46,108 nucleotides of DNA from an uncultured Bacteroidales bacterium (lineage in GTDB: Bacteria > Bacteroidota > Bacteroidia > Bacteroidales > Bacteroidaceae), in contig CADAJS010000024.1 in the NCBI GenBank assembly GCA_902788315.1, positions 1 through 46,108 on the forward strand. The letters run 5' to 3'. This document shows, piece by piece, positions 32,677 through 40,352 of the stretch. The number at the start of each line of letters is the position of its first letter. The first letter of the stretch is position 1. Position numbers and translations under genes: made by a program. The notes beneath the pieces were generated by a model that worked only from the letters and a program-made list of their open reading frames with translations, was not told the origin of the DNA and did no database searches.

Positions 32677-35600
32677 ATGATAAAACCGTTTCTTGATGAA
32701 ATAAGGCAGTTCATCGCGCCAGAGCGCATATATACCGACGAGCTGCGCACCCTGGGATGGGGCACCGATGCCAGTTTCTACCGTCAGACGCCCCAGGTGG
32801 TCATCCGCAGCGATGGCGAGGAAGAGGTGTCCCGCATCGTTCGGGCATGCCGGAAGCACAGGCTGCCCTTCACCTTCCGCGCCGCCGGCACATCGCTGAG
32901 CGGACAGAGCTGTACGGACAGCGTGCTCATCGTGGCCGGAAAACACTGGGAGAGATACGAGATCATCGAGCAGGGCGAGAGCCTCCACATAAAGCTGCAG
33001 CCCGGCATCGTGGGGGCGCGGGTGAACGAGATACTGAAGCCCCTGGGGCGCGTGTTCCCTCCCGACCCGGCCTCCATCGGCAGCGCGATGGTGGGAGGCA
33101 TCGTCAACAACAACGCCTCGGGCATGAACTGCGGCGTGCATGCCAACAGCGACCGCATGCTCGTCTCTGCCCGCATCGTACTCACCGACGGCACCATTCT
33201 CGACACGGGCAGCGAGGCGAGCCGCGAGGCTTTCCGCCGGAGCCATCCCGAATTCCTGAGCCGCATCGAAAGGCTGCGCGACAAGGTGCGTGCCGACGAG
33301 GAGCTACGCGCGCGTATAATAAAGAAGTACCGCATCAAGAACGTGACGGGACTCAACCTGCGCCCGCTCGTGGCCTACGACGACCCCTTCGACATCATCG
33401 CCCATTCGATAGTGGGCAGCGAGGGCACACTGGCCTTCCTCTCCGAAGTGACGATGAAGACCCTGCGCGACTATCCCTATCGGACGTCGGCCATGCTCTA
33501 CTTCCTCTCGATGCGCGAAGCGAGCGAGGCGGTAGTGGCGATGAAGGGGCTCATGGCCGGCGAGGAGGACCTCGAGATGAGTGCCGAACGGCTGGTGGTG
33601 AAGAGTGCCGAGATGCTCGACTACAAGTCGCTCAGCGCAGTCGACGACCCCGTGTTCCTGCAATACCGGCAGGACGTGGACGCCGGGCGCATTGCAAACG
33701 CCGGGCCGGGCGACTACCGGCATCTCACCGCCATCCTCACCGAGACGAAGGCCATCACCCACGAACAGCTGACACAGAAGATCAGCCAGATCCGGGAATG
33801 CCTGGAGCGCTATCAGCTGTACGCCCCCGCAGAGTTCACCGAGGACCCCGCCGTATATGGCCGCTACTGGGCTATCCGCTCGGGCATCTTCCCCAGCGTG
33901 GGCGGCATGCGCCCCACAGGGACCTCGTGCCTCATCGAGGATGTCGCCTTCCCCATCGAATCGCTGCCCGAGGCCACGGTCAGGCTGCAGAAGCTGATCG
34001 AGGACCACGGCTACACGGATGCCTGCATCTACGGCCACGCTTTCGAGGGCAACTATCATTTCATCCTGAACCAGAGCTTTGCCGACGAGCATGAGGTGGC
34101 CCGCTATGCCGAGATGATGCGCGACGTGGCCCGGCTCGTGGTTGGGGAATACGACGGTTCGCTGAAGGCCGAGCACGGCACGGGCCGGAACATGGCTCCC
34201 TTCGTGCGCTATGAATGGGGTGAGAGCGCCTACGAGGCGATGTGCGAGCTCAAGTCCATCTTCGACCCCGAGGGGCTGCTCAATCAGGGCGTCATCTTCA
34301 ACCCCGACCCCGACTGCTTCATCAAGCATCTCAAGCCACTGCCCCCACTCGGTTTCGACTTCTCCCGCATCCCCGACGGCGGACAGAGCCTCAGGCACCC
34401 CTCGCGCTCCACGGCCCGCGAAGTCATCGGACAGGTGAAGCGGGCCGACAAGTGTATCGAGTGCGGATTCTGCGAGGTGAATTGCATGTCCTGCGGGCTG
34501 ACGCTCTCCTCGAGGATGCGCATCGCCGTGCAGCGCGAGATACGCCATCTGGCCGCCACGGGCGAGAATCCCAAGCGGCTGGCAGCGCTCAGAGAGCAAT
34601 ATCGATACTATGGCGACCAGACGTGCGCCGCCGACGGACTCTGCGCCACCTCGTGCCCGATGAAAATCAATACGGGCCAGCTCGCCCATCTCCTCCGACA
34701 GCTATCCATGAACGACAGCCCCGCGCGCTACCGGGCGGGCCTGTTCGCCGCCCGCCATTTCGCCGGTGCCAAGAGCGGCCTGCGCCTGGTGCTCGACGTG
34801 GCCCGTCTGGGCCACATCGTGCTGGGCTCCACGCTCATGAGCGGCATCGCCCGCGGCATGCACCGGATGGGGCTGCCCCTGTGGACCACCGCCATGCCCG
34901 CCAAGCGCCGCCAGCCGCGACCCTCAGACCTGAAGCGCCTCGATGGCGCCGGCAGCCACTCCCCCGCCCCAGCTCTCAGGGTGGTCTATTTCCCCTCCTG
35001 CATCAACCAGACCATGGGGCTTGCAAAGGACGCGCCCGCCCGACGCCCGCTTGTCGAGGAGATGTGCCACCTGCTCCACAAGGCCGGCTACGAGGTGATC
35101 TTCCCCGAAGGCATGGACAGCCTCTGCTGCGGACAGATCTGGGAGTCGAAGGGCATGCTCGACATCGCCGACCGCAAGAGCGCCCAGCTCGAGGCCGCGC
35201 TGTGGAAAGCATCGGAGGAGGGCCGCTATCCCGTACTCTGCGACCAGAGTCCCTGCCTGCACCGCATGAGGCAGGTGATGGGCGATGCCCGCAGCCAGAG
35301 GGGAGACGCGCGCCCCAGCGACGCGATGCACCTCTACGAGCCGGCCGAGTTCATCATGAAATACCTGGTGCCGCGCCTCCACTTCCACAAGACGCAGCGC
35401 CACATCGCGCTCCACCTCACCTGCTCCACCCGCCTGATGGGCCTCAGCGACGAGCTCATCGCCCTGGCCCGCCTGTGCAGCGACCATGTCTTCCTGCCCG
35501 AGGGAGTGGGCTGCTGCGGATTTGCCGGCGACAAGGGATTCACGCATCCCGAGATGAACCGCTACGCCCTGCGCAAGCTGCGACCGCAGATCAAGGCCAA

Positions 35601-35727
35601 CTGCATCGAGGTGGGCTACTCGAACAGCCGCACCTGCGAGGTGGGACTCCAGGCCAACACCGGCATCCCCTACATGAACATCGCCTACCTCGTGAACGAA
35701 TGCACCACGGCTGCGCTCCCCGTATGA
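32677..35727 (+). CDS. FAD-linked, 4Fe-4S oxidoreductase of D-lactate dehydrogenase type (GlcD-GlpC fusion)
   Basis: This 1016-residue protein fuses a flavin dehydrogenase to an iron-sulfur electron carrier. The N-terminal PCMH-type FAD domain (about 35-265) contains FRAAGTSLSGQS and the PDPASIGSAMVGGIVNNNASG loop. An FAD-oxidase C-terminal domain follows (about 275-545), with HAFEGNYHFILNQ. Then come two 4Fe-4S clusters (CIECGFCEVNC near 592, CAADGLCATSC near 650). Two CCG domains close the protein (CCGQIWE near 818, CCGFAGDKGF near 947), probably binding a further cluster and passing electrons to quinone. It oxidises a 2-hydroxy acid such as D-lactate; the substrate is inferred. A copy of its last 31 codons, decayed, lies at 36894-36983. 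Confidence 0.92.
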   Translation: MIKPFLDEIRQFIAPERIYTDELRTLGWGTDASFYRQTPQVVIRSDGEEEVSRIVRACRKHRLPFTFRAAGTSLSGQSCTDSVLIVAGKHWERYEIIEQGESLHIKLQPGIVGARVNEILKPLGRVFPPDPASIGSAMVGGIVNNNASGMNCGVHANSDRMLVSARIVLTDGTILDTGSEASREAFRRSHPEFLSRIERLRDKVRADEELRARIIKKYRIKNVTGLNLRPLVAYDDPFDIIAHSIVGSEGTLAFLSEVTMKTLRDYPYRTSAMLYFLSMREASEAVVAMKGLMAGEEDLEMSAERLVVKSAEMLDYKSLSAVDDPVFLQYRQDVDAGRIANAGPGDYRHLTAILTETKAITHEQLTQKISQIRECLERYQLYAPAEFTEDPAVYGRYWAIRSGIFPSVGGMRPTGTSCLIEDVAFPIESLPEATVRLQKLIEDHGYTDACIYGHAFEGNYHFILNQSFADEHEVARYAEMMRDVARLVVGEYDGSLKAEHGTGRNMAPFVRYEWGESAYEAMCELKSIFDPEGLLNQGVIFNPDPDCFIKHLKPLPPLGFDFSRIPDGGQSLRHPSRSTAREVIGQVKRADKCIECGFCEVNCMSCGLTLSSRMRIAVQREIRHLAATGENPKRLAALREQYRYYGDQTCAADGLCATSCPMKINTGQLAHLLRQLSMNDSPARYRAGLFAARHFAGAKSGLRLVLDVARLGHIVLGSTLMSGIARGMHRMGLPLWTTAMPAKRRQPRPSDLKRLDGAGSHSPAPALRVVYFPSCINQTMGLAKDAPARRPLVEEMCHLLHKAGYEVIFPEGMDSLCCGQIWESKGMLDIADRKSAQLEAALWKASEEGRYPVLCDQSPCLHRMRQVMGDARSQRGDARPSDAMHLYEPAEFIMKYLVPRLHFHKTQRHIALHLTCSTRLMGLSDELIALARLCSDHVFLPEGVGCCGFAGDKGFTHPEMNRYALRKLRPQIKANCIEVGYSNSRTCEVGLQANTGIPYMNIAYLVNECTTAALPV

Positions 35728-35731
35728 CAAG

Positions 35732-35771
35732 CACGTAGGCCGCCATATACAAGATACGGCGGCCTTACGTG
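35732..35771 (+). terminator. Hairpin after the FAD/Fe-S oxidoreductase gene
   Basis: Arms 35732-35744 (CACGTAGGCCGCC) and 35758-35771 pair over 13 bp with one bulged T. There is no T-tract, but the position, five bases after the stop, suggests a terminator or 3'-end stabiliser. Confidence 0.6.
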
Positions 35772-35794
35772 ACAGCGCCCTGTCGCCTCGGCAC

Positions 35795-35828
35795 CTTATT
35801 GCAAAATGCAAAATGCAAATTGCAAAAC
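35795..35828. repeat. TTGCAAAATGCAAAATGC phrase, left copy
   Basis: Repeated GCAAAAT units occur here. The inverse (ATTTTGCATTTTGCATTTTG) lies at 36671-36697 and a direct copy (AATTGCAAAATGCAAAACGC) at 36793-36816. Together they bracket the repeat-rich part of the convergent gap. Confidence 0.65.
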
Positions 35829-35949
35829 GGGCTTTCCCGAGCTATGCCGAGCGACGCACGCATTCGGCAAAGTCAGATACAAAGGAACGAGCGCAGAGCG
35901 AGTGAAGCATGTAGAACACGTAACATTTTCAGGGCTACGTTACTCCCCC

Positions 35950-36211
35950 TATAGTCAGCACTTCGAGGGGGTATAGTCAGTACTTTTGGGGGGTATAGTC
36001 GGCACTTTTGGGGATATGGTCAGCACTTTTGGGAGATAAGGTCGGCACTCTTGGGAGATATAGTCGGCACTCTTGGGAGATATGGTCGGCACTCTTGGGA
36101 GATATAGTCGGCACTTTCAAGTAGCATAGTCGGTAATTTGGGGAGATATAGTCGGTACTTTCGAGGGATATGGTCGGCACTTTGGGGAGCATCGTCAGCA
36201 CTACTTGCGCC
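35950..36211. repeat. 22-bp minisatellite, 12 units
   Basis: Twelve head-to-tail units, nearly all exactly 22 bases (one of 21), follow the pattern TATAGTCGGCACT-TTGGGGAGA with substitutions. Starts are 35950, 35972, 35994, 36015, 36037, 36059, 36081, 36103, 36125, 36147, 36169 and 36191. The central units (36037-36102) are almost identical while the flanks are diverged, as in arrays that grow from the middle. There are no unique spacers, so it is not a CRISPR. On the minus strand two frames stay open through it, but no start signal or family supports a gene. Confidence 0.92.
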
Positions 36212-36270
36212 AATGAACGGCTCCAAGCCTCCGAAAGGGAATTTCTTTACAAATAAGAAAACGACCGACT

Positions 36271-36358
36271 CGACAAGCGACATTGCCTGCGCAAGGAAAG
36301 AGAAAAATTTGCGCCGACAAACGACGTTATTTGCGCAAGAGAAAGGGTAAATCTGCCC
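36271..36358. repeat. Diverged 44-bp tandem duplication
   Basis: 36271-36314 and 36315-36358 align over their whole length with perhaps 70% identity (shared CGACAARCGAC, TGCGCAAG, GAAA..TAAAT-type words). It lies just beyond the minisatellite in gene-free DNA. Confidence 0.55.
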
Positions 36359-36539
36359 ACCTAATGGCGCCCCAAGCAGGGGGTAGAACCCCATAAAATG
36401 CCACCTAAATCGGAAAAAGCGCCATCAGGAACCTCCGCCTCCACTTGGGCACTGCTGGGCTACTTGTTGGCACTTCCCCGCCCCACAGTAAGGGGTAAAG
36501 TGCCTCGGAGTTCACGTTTTCGGACTACCTGTAGGGGTC

Positions 36540-36578
36540 AAAAAAGGCGTTTTTGGGGCCCCGAAGGCCAAAAACGCC
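36540..36578 (-). terminator. Intrinsic terminator of the purB-asnS gene group
   Basis: Arms 36546-36556 (GGCGTTTTTGG) and 36568-36578 are a perfect 11-bp inverted repeat. Read on the minus strand the hairpin is followed by six T residues (36540-36545). It lies 470 bases after the last minus-strand gene (37050) and probably ends that transcript. Confidence 0.75.
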
Positions 36579-36717
36579 CCTCAGAAGACATTCTTGCTGC
36601 CGTGCCGACTGCAGTCACAAACAAGCATAAAGCAATAAAGCACAGAGGATTACGCAAAGCAAGAGAGGCAGAATTTTGCATTTTGCATTTTGCATTTGGA
36701 AAAAATGTGAGGGGTGG

Positions 36718-36772
36718 AAGGCCCTATAATAATATATATTATAATATATAATTATATATATATATATATAGG
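36718..36772. repeat. AT-dinucleotide-rich tract
   Basis: About 50 bases consist almost only of A and T, ending in a (TA)n run (ATTATATATATATATATATA type). This is the lowest-GC stretch of the window, in the convergent gap. Confidence 0.9.
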
Positions 36773-36893
36773 CTGCCGCCGCGCTCAATTCGCAATTGCA
36801 AAATGCAAAACGCAAAATCGGGTGGTCCTCTCCCTCGTCGGAATATTTGACGTTTTCTTTACATTACAGCAAAGAGGGTCGCTTCTTTGCAGC

Positions 36894-36983
36894 AAATGCG
36901 GGACAAGCCTCCAGGCCAATGCCTGCATTCCCTGCATGAGCATCGCCCGCCTCGCGAACGAATGCATCGCGGCTGCGCCCCCC
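36894..36983 (+). pseudogene. Decayed copy of the C-terminal tail of the FAD/Fe-S oxidoreductase
   Basis: Translation in one plus frame gives CGTSLQANACIPCMSIARLA then NECIAAAPP. This aligns without gaps to the end of the oxidoreductase (CEVGLQANTGIPYMNIAYLV, NECTTAALP), with about 17 of 31 residues identical and higher identity at the DNA level. No upstream part of the gene precedes it; AT-rich repeats do. It is a direct repeat of 35629-35724, 1.27 kb away, and looks like a remnant of a tandem duplication or of a lost paralogue. Confidence 0.8.
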
Positions 36984-37049
36984 CCTGTGTGCCTCCTCAC
37001 ACCGACGAGAGGAGGAGGAGGGAGAGGAAGACACGTCTCGCACAGCGCC

Positions 37050-37241
37050 TCATTCGGCGAGACCTCCGTCCTCCCCTCCCTTGTGCTTACGCTTGCGCGT
37101 ATAGAGTTTCAGCGAAGTGTGGGGCCGGCTGTGGGAATGGAAGCCAGGGCCGAGCTGTTCCTGCTCGGCCTCACGGCTGGCACGCCGGCAGGCACGGATG
37201 TAGTCGTCGAGCGTGATGGAGGGCGTGGGACGGCGCTTCAT
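37050..37241 (-). CDS. Small basic protein (63 residues), translationally coupled to asnS
   Basis: The ATG at 37241 overlaps the asnS stop as TGATG. The product starts [20 protein letters not shown] and continues ASREAEQEQLGPGFHSHSRP, ending with a Lys/Arg-rich stretch (KLYTRKRKHKG). I recall short Bacteroidales proteins of this pattern: an R(K/A)xSREEE-like centre and a late H-x-S-K-K-x-Y-x-R-K motif. They are of unknown function, but this is from memory. Its high basic charge fits nucleic-acid or ribosome binding. The coupled start and the family-like pattern support a real gene. It is the last gene before the terminator at 36540-36578. Confidence 0.65.
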   Translation of the reverse strand: MKRRPTPSITLDDYIRACRRASREAEQEQLGPGFHSHSRPHTSLKLYTRKRKHKGGEDGGLAE

Positions 37242-38680
37242 CAGAACTCGGCGTTTCTGGGCGTGCGGGGGAAGGGAATCACGTCGCGGATGTTCTGCAT
37301 GCCGGTGACAAAGAGGATGAGGCGCTCGAAACCGAGGCCAAAGCCGGCATGGGGGCAGCTGCCGTACTTGCGCGTATCGAGATACCACCAGAGGTGGGTC
37401 ATGTCCATCTGGCGACGGTTGATCTCGCCCATCAGCTTGTCATAGCTCTCCTCGCGCACCGACCCGCCGATAATCTCGCCGATCGAGGGGAAGAGCACGT
37501 CGGTGCCCTGCATCGTGGGCCCGGGGGCCACGGCACCGCGATAGCCTACGCTGCCGCCGTCGGCCGTCTCGGGGTTCTGCTTCATGTAGAAGGACTTGAA
37601 GGAGCGCGGATAGTCGGTCATGATGACGGGCTTCCTGAAGTGCTCCTCCACGAGGTAGCGCTCGTGCTCGCTGGCCAGGTCGTCGCCCCACTGACAGGGG
37701 AACTCGAACTTCCGCCCTCCCTGGATGGCCTCCTGCAGGATGCGGATACCCTCGGTGTAGGGCAGGCGGACAAACGTCTCCTTCAGCACGCCCTCGAGAC
37801 GCTCGATGAGCCCGTGGTCCACCATCTTGTTGAGGAACTCGAGGTCGTCGCGGCAGTGGTCGAGCGCCCAGCGGACGCAGTACTTGATGAAGTCCTCCTC
37901 GAGGTCCATCAGCTCCTCCTGATCCATAAAGGCTATCTCGGGCTCAATCATCCAGAACTCGGCCAGATGGCGCGGCGTATTGGAGTTCTCGGCACGGAAG
38001 GTGGGGCCAAAGGTGTAGATGGCTCCCAGGGCGGTGGCTCCCAGCTCGCCCTCGAGCTGTCCGCTCACGGTCAGGGAGGTCTGCTCGCCGAAGAAATCAT
38101 CGTCGTAGATAATCTTGCCCTGCTCGTCACGCTTGAGGTCGTAGAGGTTCTTGGTGGTCACCTGGAACATGTTTCCGGCTCCCTCGCAGTCGCTTGCCGT
38201 GATGAGTGGCGTGTGGAAGTAGAAATAGCCATGCTCGTGGAAGTAGGTATGGATGGCTATGGCCATGTTGTGGCGGATGCGCAGGATGGCACCGAAGGTG
38301 TTGGTGCGGGGGCGCAGGTGGGCCACCGTACGGAGGTACTCCCACGAAGCACCCTTCTTCTGCAGGGGATAGGTGTTGTCGCAATCGCCCAGCACCTCGA
38401 TGGCCGTGGCCTGTATCTCGCTGGCCTGTCCGGCTGCGGGGCTCTCCACCAGGGTGCCCACCACACTGAGGCAGGCGCCGGTGGTGATGCGCTTGAGGGT
38501 CTCCTCGGGGAACTTGGCGTCGTCGCCCACTATCTGTATGTTCTTGATGGTCGAGCCGTCGTTCAGGGCAATGAAGAAGATGCCCTTCGAGCCACGCTTG
38601 CTGCGAACCCATCCCTTTACGTTTATCTCGGCGCCGAAGTCGGTGCGCTTCAGGGCGTCGATAACCTTCGTTCTCTTCAT
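37241..38680 (-). CDS. asnS: Asparaginyl-tRNA synthetase
   Basis: This class IIb enzyme charges tRNA-Asn with asparagine. I start it at ATG 38680 (479 residues, [20 protein letters not shown]), rather than the ATG three codons upstream at 38689. The OB-fold anticodon-binding domain occupies about residues 10-110 ([23 protein letters not shown]). Motif 2 is [21 protein letters not shown] and motif 3 [27 protein letters not shown] near the C-terminus. The TPRNAEF end is canonical. The small basic protein follows with a 1-base overlap. Upstream lies a repeat-rich 212-base gap and then the pseudouridine synthase gene. Confidence 0.98.
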   Translation of the reverse strand: MKRTKVIDALKRTDFGAEINVKGWVRSKRGSKGIFFIALNDGSTIKNIQIVGDDAKFPEETLKRITTGACLSVVGTLVESPAAGQASEIQATAIEVLGDCDNTYPLQKKGASWEYLRTVAHLRPRTNTFGAILRIRHNMAIAIHTYFHEHGYFYFHTPLITASDCEGAGNMFQVTTKNLYDLKRDEQGKIIYDDDFFGEQTSLTVSGQLEGELGATALGAIYTFGPTFRAENSNTPRHLAEFWMIEPEIAFMDQEELMDLEEDFIKYCVRWALDHCRDDLEFLNKMVDHGLIERLEGVLKETFVRLPYTEGIRILQEAIQGGRKFEFPCQWGDDLASEHERYLVEEHFRKPVIMTDYPRSFKSFYMKQNPETADGGSVGYRGAVAPGPTMQGTDVLFPSIGEIIGGSVREESYDKLMGEINRRQMDMTHLWWYLDTRKYGSCPHAGFGLGFERLILFVTGMQNIRDVIPFPRTPRNAEF

Positions 38681-38689
38681 AACTATCAT

Positions 38690-38890
38690 CTCTCAACTAT
38701 AAACTATGAACTATATACTTTTAACTATGCATTAGGCTATGTCGCTCCTTCCGCTCGGCTTGCCGCTTCTTCCGCTCGGCTTCGCCGCTTCGCCTTTAGT
38801 GCGAAGAACACCTGCTGCAGCAGGCATAAGCGACCAAAGGTCGAGCGCGCCTGTAGTGCGAAAAGTCCTAATCCCGAATCCCAAACTATG
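38690..38890. repeat. Composite intergenic repeat (family B, copy 2, and AACTATGA phrases)
   Basis: From left to right: AACTATAAACTATGAACTAT phrases (38697-38729); a 21-base near-tandem TTCCGCTCGGCTTGCCGCTT unit twice (38749-38791); a family-B element (38793-38868) whose reverse complement matches 14461-14521; and CCTAATCCCGAATCCCAAAC with ACTATGAACTACT at the end. No gene is seen. Similar composite borders occur at 41855-41935. Confidence 0.7.
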
Positions 38891-38892
38891 AA

Positions 38893-40311
38893 CTACTCAA
38901 AGGCTCCCATCTGCAGCATGCTCACCTCGCGCTCGGTGAGGAAGCGCCAGTCGCCGCGGCGAACGTTCTTCTTGGTCAGTCCGGCGAAATAGACGCGGTC
39001 GAGCTTCGAGACGCGATATCCCAGATGCTCGAAGATGCGGCGTACGATGCGGTTGCGGCCCGAGTGGATTTCGATGCCCACCTGGCGGCGGTCTGTGGGG
39101 CTGGCATAGTCGATGGCATCGGCATGTATCTCGCCGTCGTCGAGCATAATACCTTCGGCTATCTGGCGAATATCCTCAGGCGCCACGTTGCGGTCCAGGA
39201 AGACGTGATAGATCTTTTTCTTCTTATACTGAGGGTGCGTCAGCTTGCTGGCCAGCTCGCCGTCGTTGGTGAGCAGGAGCACGCCGGTGGTGTTGCGGTC
39301 GAGCCGACCCACGGGATAGATACGCTCGCGGCAGGCTCCCTTGACGATGTCCATCACCGTCTTGCGGTTCTTGGGGTCGTCGCTCGTAGTGACGCAGTCC
39401 TTGGGCTTGTTCAGCAGGACATAGACCTTCTTCTCCATGCTCACGAGCTGGTCGTGGAACATCACGCTGTCCGAGCGCAGCACCTTGGTACCCAGCTCGG
39501 TGACCACATGTCCGTTCACGCTCACCACACCAGCCTGTATGAAGGTGTCTGCCTCGCGGCGGCTGCACACTCCGGCATTGGCCAGGAAGCGGTTCAGGCG
39601 GATGGGCTGGTTGGGGTCATAGTTGGCCTCCTTGTACTCAATCTGCTTCTTCATATTGTACTTGGCGTGCGGATTGTAGTCGGCCGTGCGAGGACGGCGC
39701 GGACCACCCTTTCTCTCTCCCGAGGGAGCGGCGTGTCCTGGCCTGAAGCCTCCGCTCTGACCGGCACTTTCATCACGGACATAGCGGGGACGGGGCTGAT
39801 AGTCTCCCTCGCCCTGGCCGTAGCGGGGACGGGGCTGATAACCTCCCTCGCCCTGGCCGTAGCGGGGACGGGGCTGATAGCCTCCCTCTTCACGGCTGAA
39901 ACGGGGACGGGGCTGATAGCTTCCCTCTTCACGGCTGAAACGGGGGCGGGGCTGATAGCCGCCCTCTTCACGGCTGAAGCGGGGACGGGGCTGATAGCCT
40001 CCCTCGCCCTGGGGCTGTGAGCCTTCGCGGCGTATGTAGCGACCCTCTTTCTCGGAATATCCACCCTCGCGAATGGCATTGCGCCGGGGAGCGGTGGTGG
40101 ACAGCCCGTCGGCACTGGAGTGGAAGGCTGGTCGGCTGATACGCGGACGCAGGGGGCGTCCGGAGCGGCTGAAACCGCCCGTACGATTGTTGCTACTCTC
40201 CTGAGGGCGATGGCCGTCCCGGTCACGTCCCTCGTTGCTTTCAGAATGCTCGGCGGCCCCAGCGGACTCATTCGAGAAATGCTCCTTCCAGCTTTCGTCT
40301 TGCGTACTCAT
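38893..40311 (-). CDS. Ribosomal large-subunit pseudouridine synthase (RluB/RsuA family) with repeat-rich N-terminal tail
   Basis: Counting from ATG 40311 (MSTQDESW) the protein has 472 residues. The last 250 are a normal RsuA/RluB enzyme: an S4 RNA-binding domain (IRLNRFLANAGVCSRREADTFI) and the catalytic Asp motif GRLDRNTTGVLLLTNDGEL. These enzymes isomerise a uridine in 23S or 16S rRNA. The first 220 residues are disordered and Arg/Gly/Ser-rich. They include six 13-residue repeats (GGYQPRPRFSREE type). Such tails in Bacteroidetes homologues may hold RNA. An ATG at 40344 would add 11 residues but leaves only eight bases to purB. Confidence 0.92.
   Translation of the reverse strand: MSTQDESWKEHFSNESAGAAEHSESNEGRDRDGHRPQESSNNRTGGFSRSGRPLRPRISRPAFHSSADGLSTTAPRRNAIREGGYSEKEGRYIRREGSQPQGEGGYQPRPRFSREEGGYQPRPRFSREEGSYQPRPRFSREEGGYQPRPRYGQGEGGYQPRPRYGQGEGDYQPRPRYVRDESAGQSGGFRPGHAAPSGERKGGPRRPRTADYNPHAKYNMKKQIEYKEANYDPNQPIRLNRFLANAGVCSRREADTFIQAGVVSVNGHVVTELGTKVLRSDSVMFHDQLVSMEKKVYVLLNKPKDCVTTSDDPKNRKTVMDIVKGACRERIYPVGRLDRNTTGVLLLTNDGELASKLTHPQYKKKKIYHVFLDRNVAPEDIRQIAEGIMLDDGEIHADAIDYASPTDRRQVGIEIHSGRNRIVRRIFEHLGYRVSKLDRVYFAGLTKKNVRRGDWRFLTEREVSMLQMGAFE
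39780..40013 (-). repeat. Six 39-bp in-frame repeats in the pseudouridine synthase gene
   Basis: Six tandem 39-base units each encode 13 residues with the invariant core YQPRPR. Three or four units read FSREE and two read YGQGE after the core. The repeat number is a multiple of codons, so copy-number changes keep the frame. Confidence 0.9.
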
Positions 40312-40352
40312 AATTGTCTTTGTGTTTTCCTGTCGGTTAAACAATCTTTTTT

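Noticed and set aside
35950..36211. CRISPR array
   Set aside because: The repeats are directly contiguous with no unique spacers, the unit is only 22 bases, and no cas genes are in the window.
36020..36394. A 124-codon minus-strand frame running through the 22-bp minisatellite
   Set aside because: The minisatellite lacks stop codons in more than one frame, so open length is expected. There is no promoter, no ribosome-binding sequence and no recognisable family.
36714..37445. 243-codon plus-strand frame starting in the AT tract
   Set aside because: It merges the AT tract, the oxidoreductase remnant and sequence antisense to the small protein and asnS. Only the 31-codon remnant has meaning.
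37349..38992. 547-codon plus-strand frame opposite asnS
   Set aside because: It is antisense to a canonical asparaginyl-tRNA synthetase and extends through intergenic repeats.
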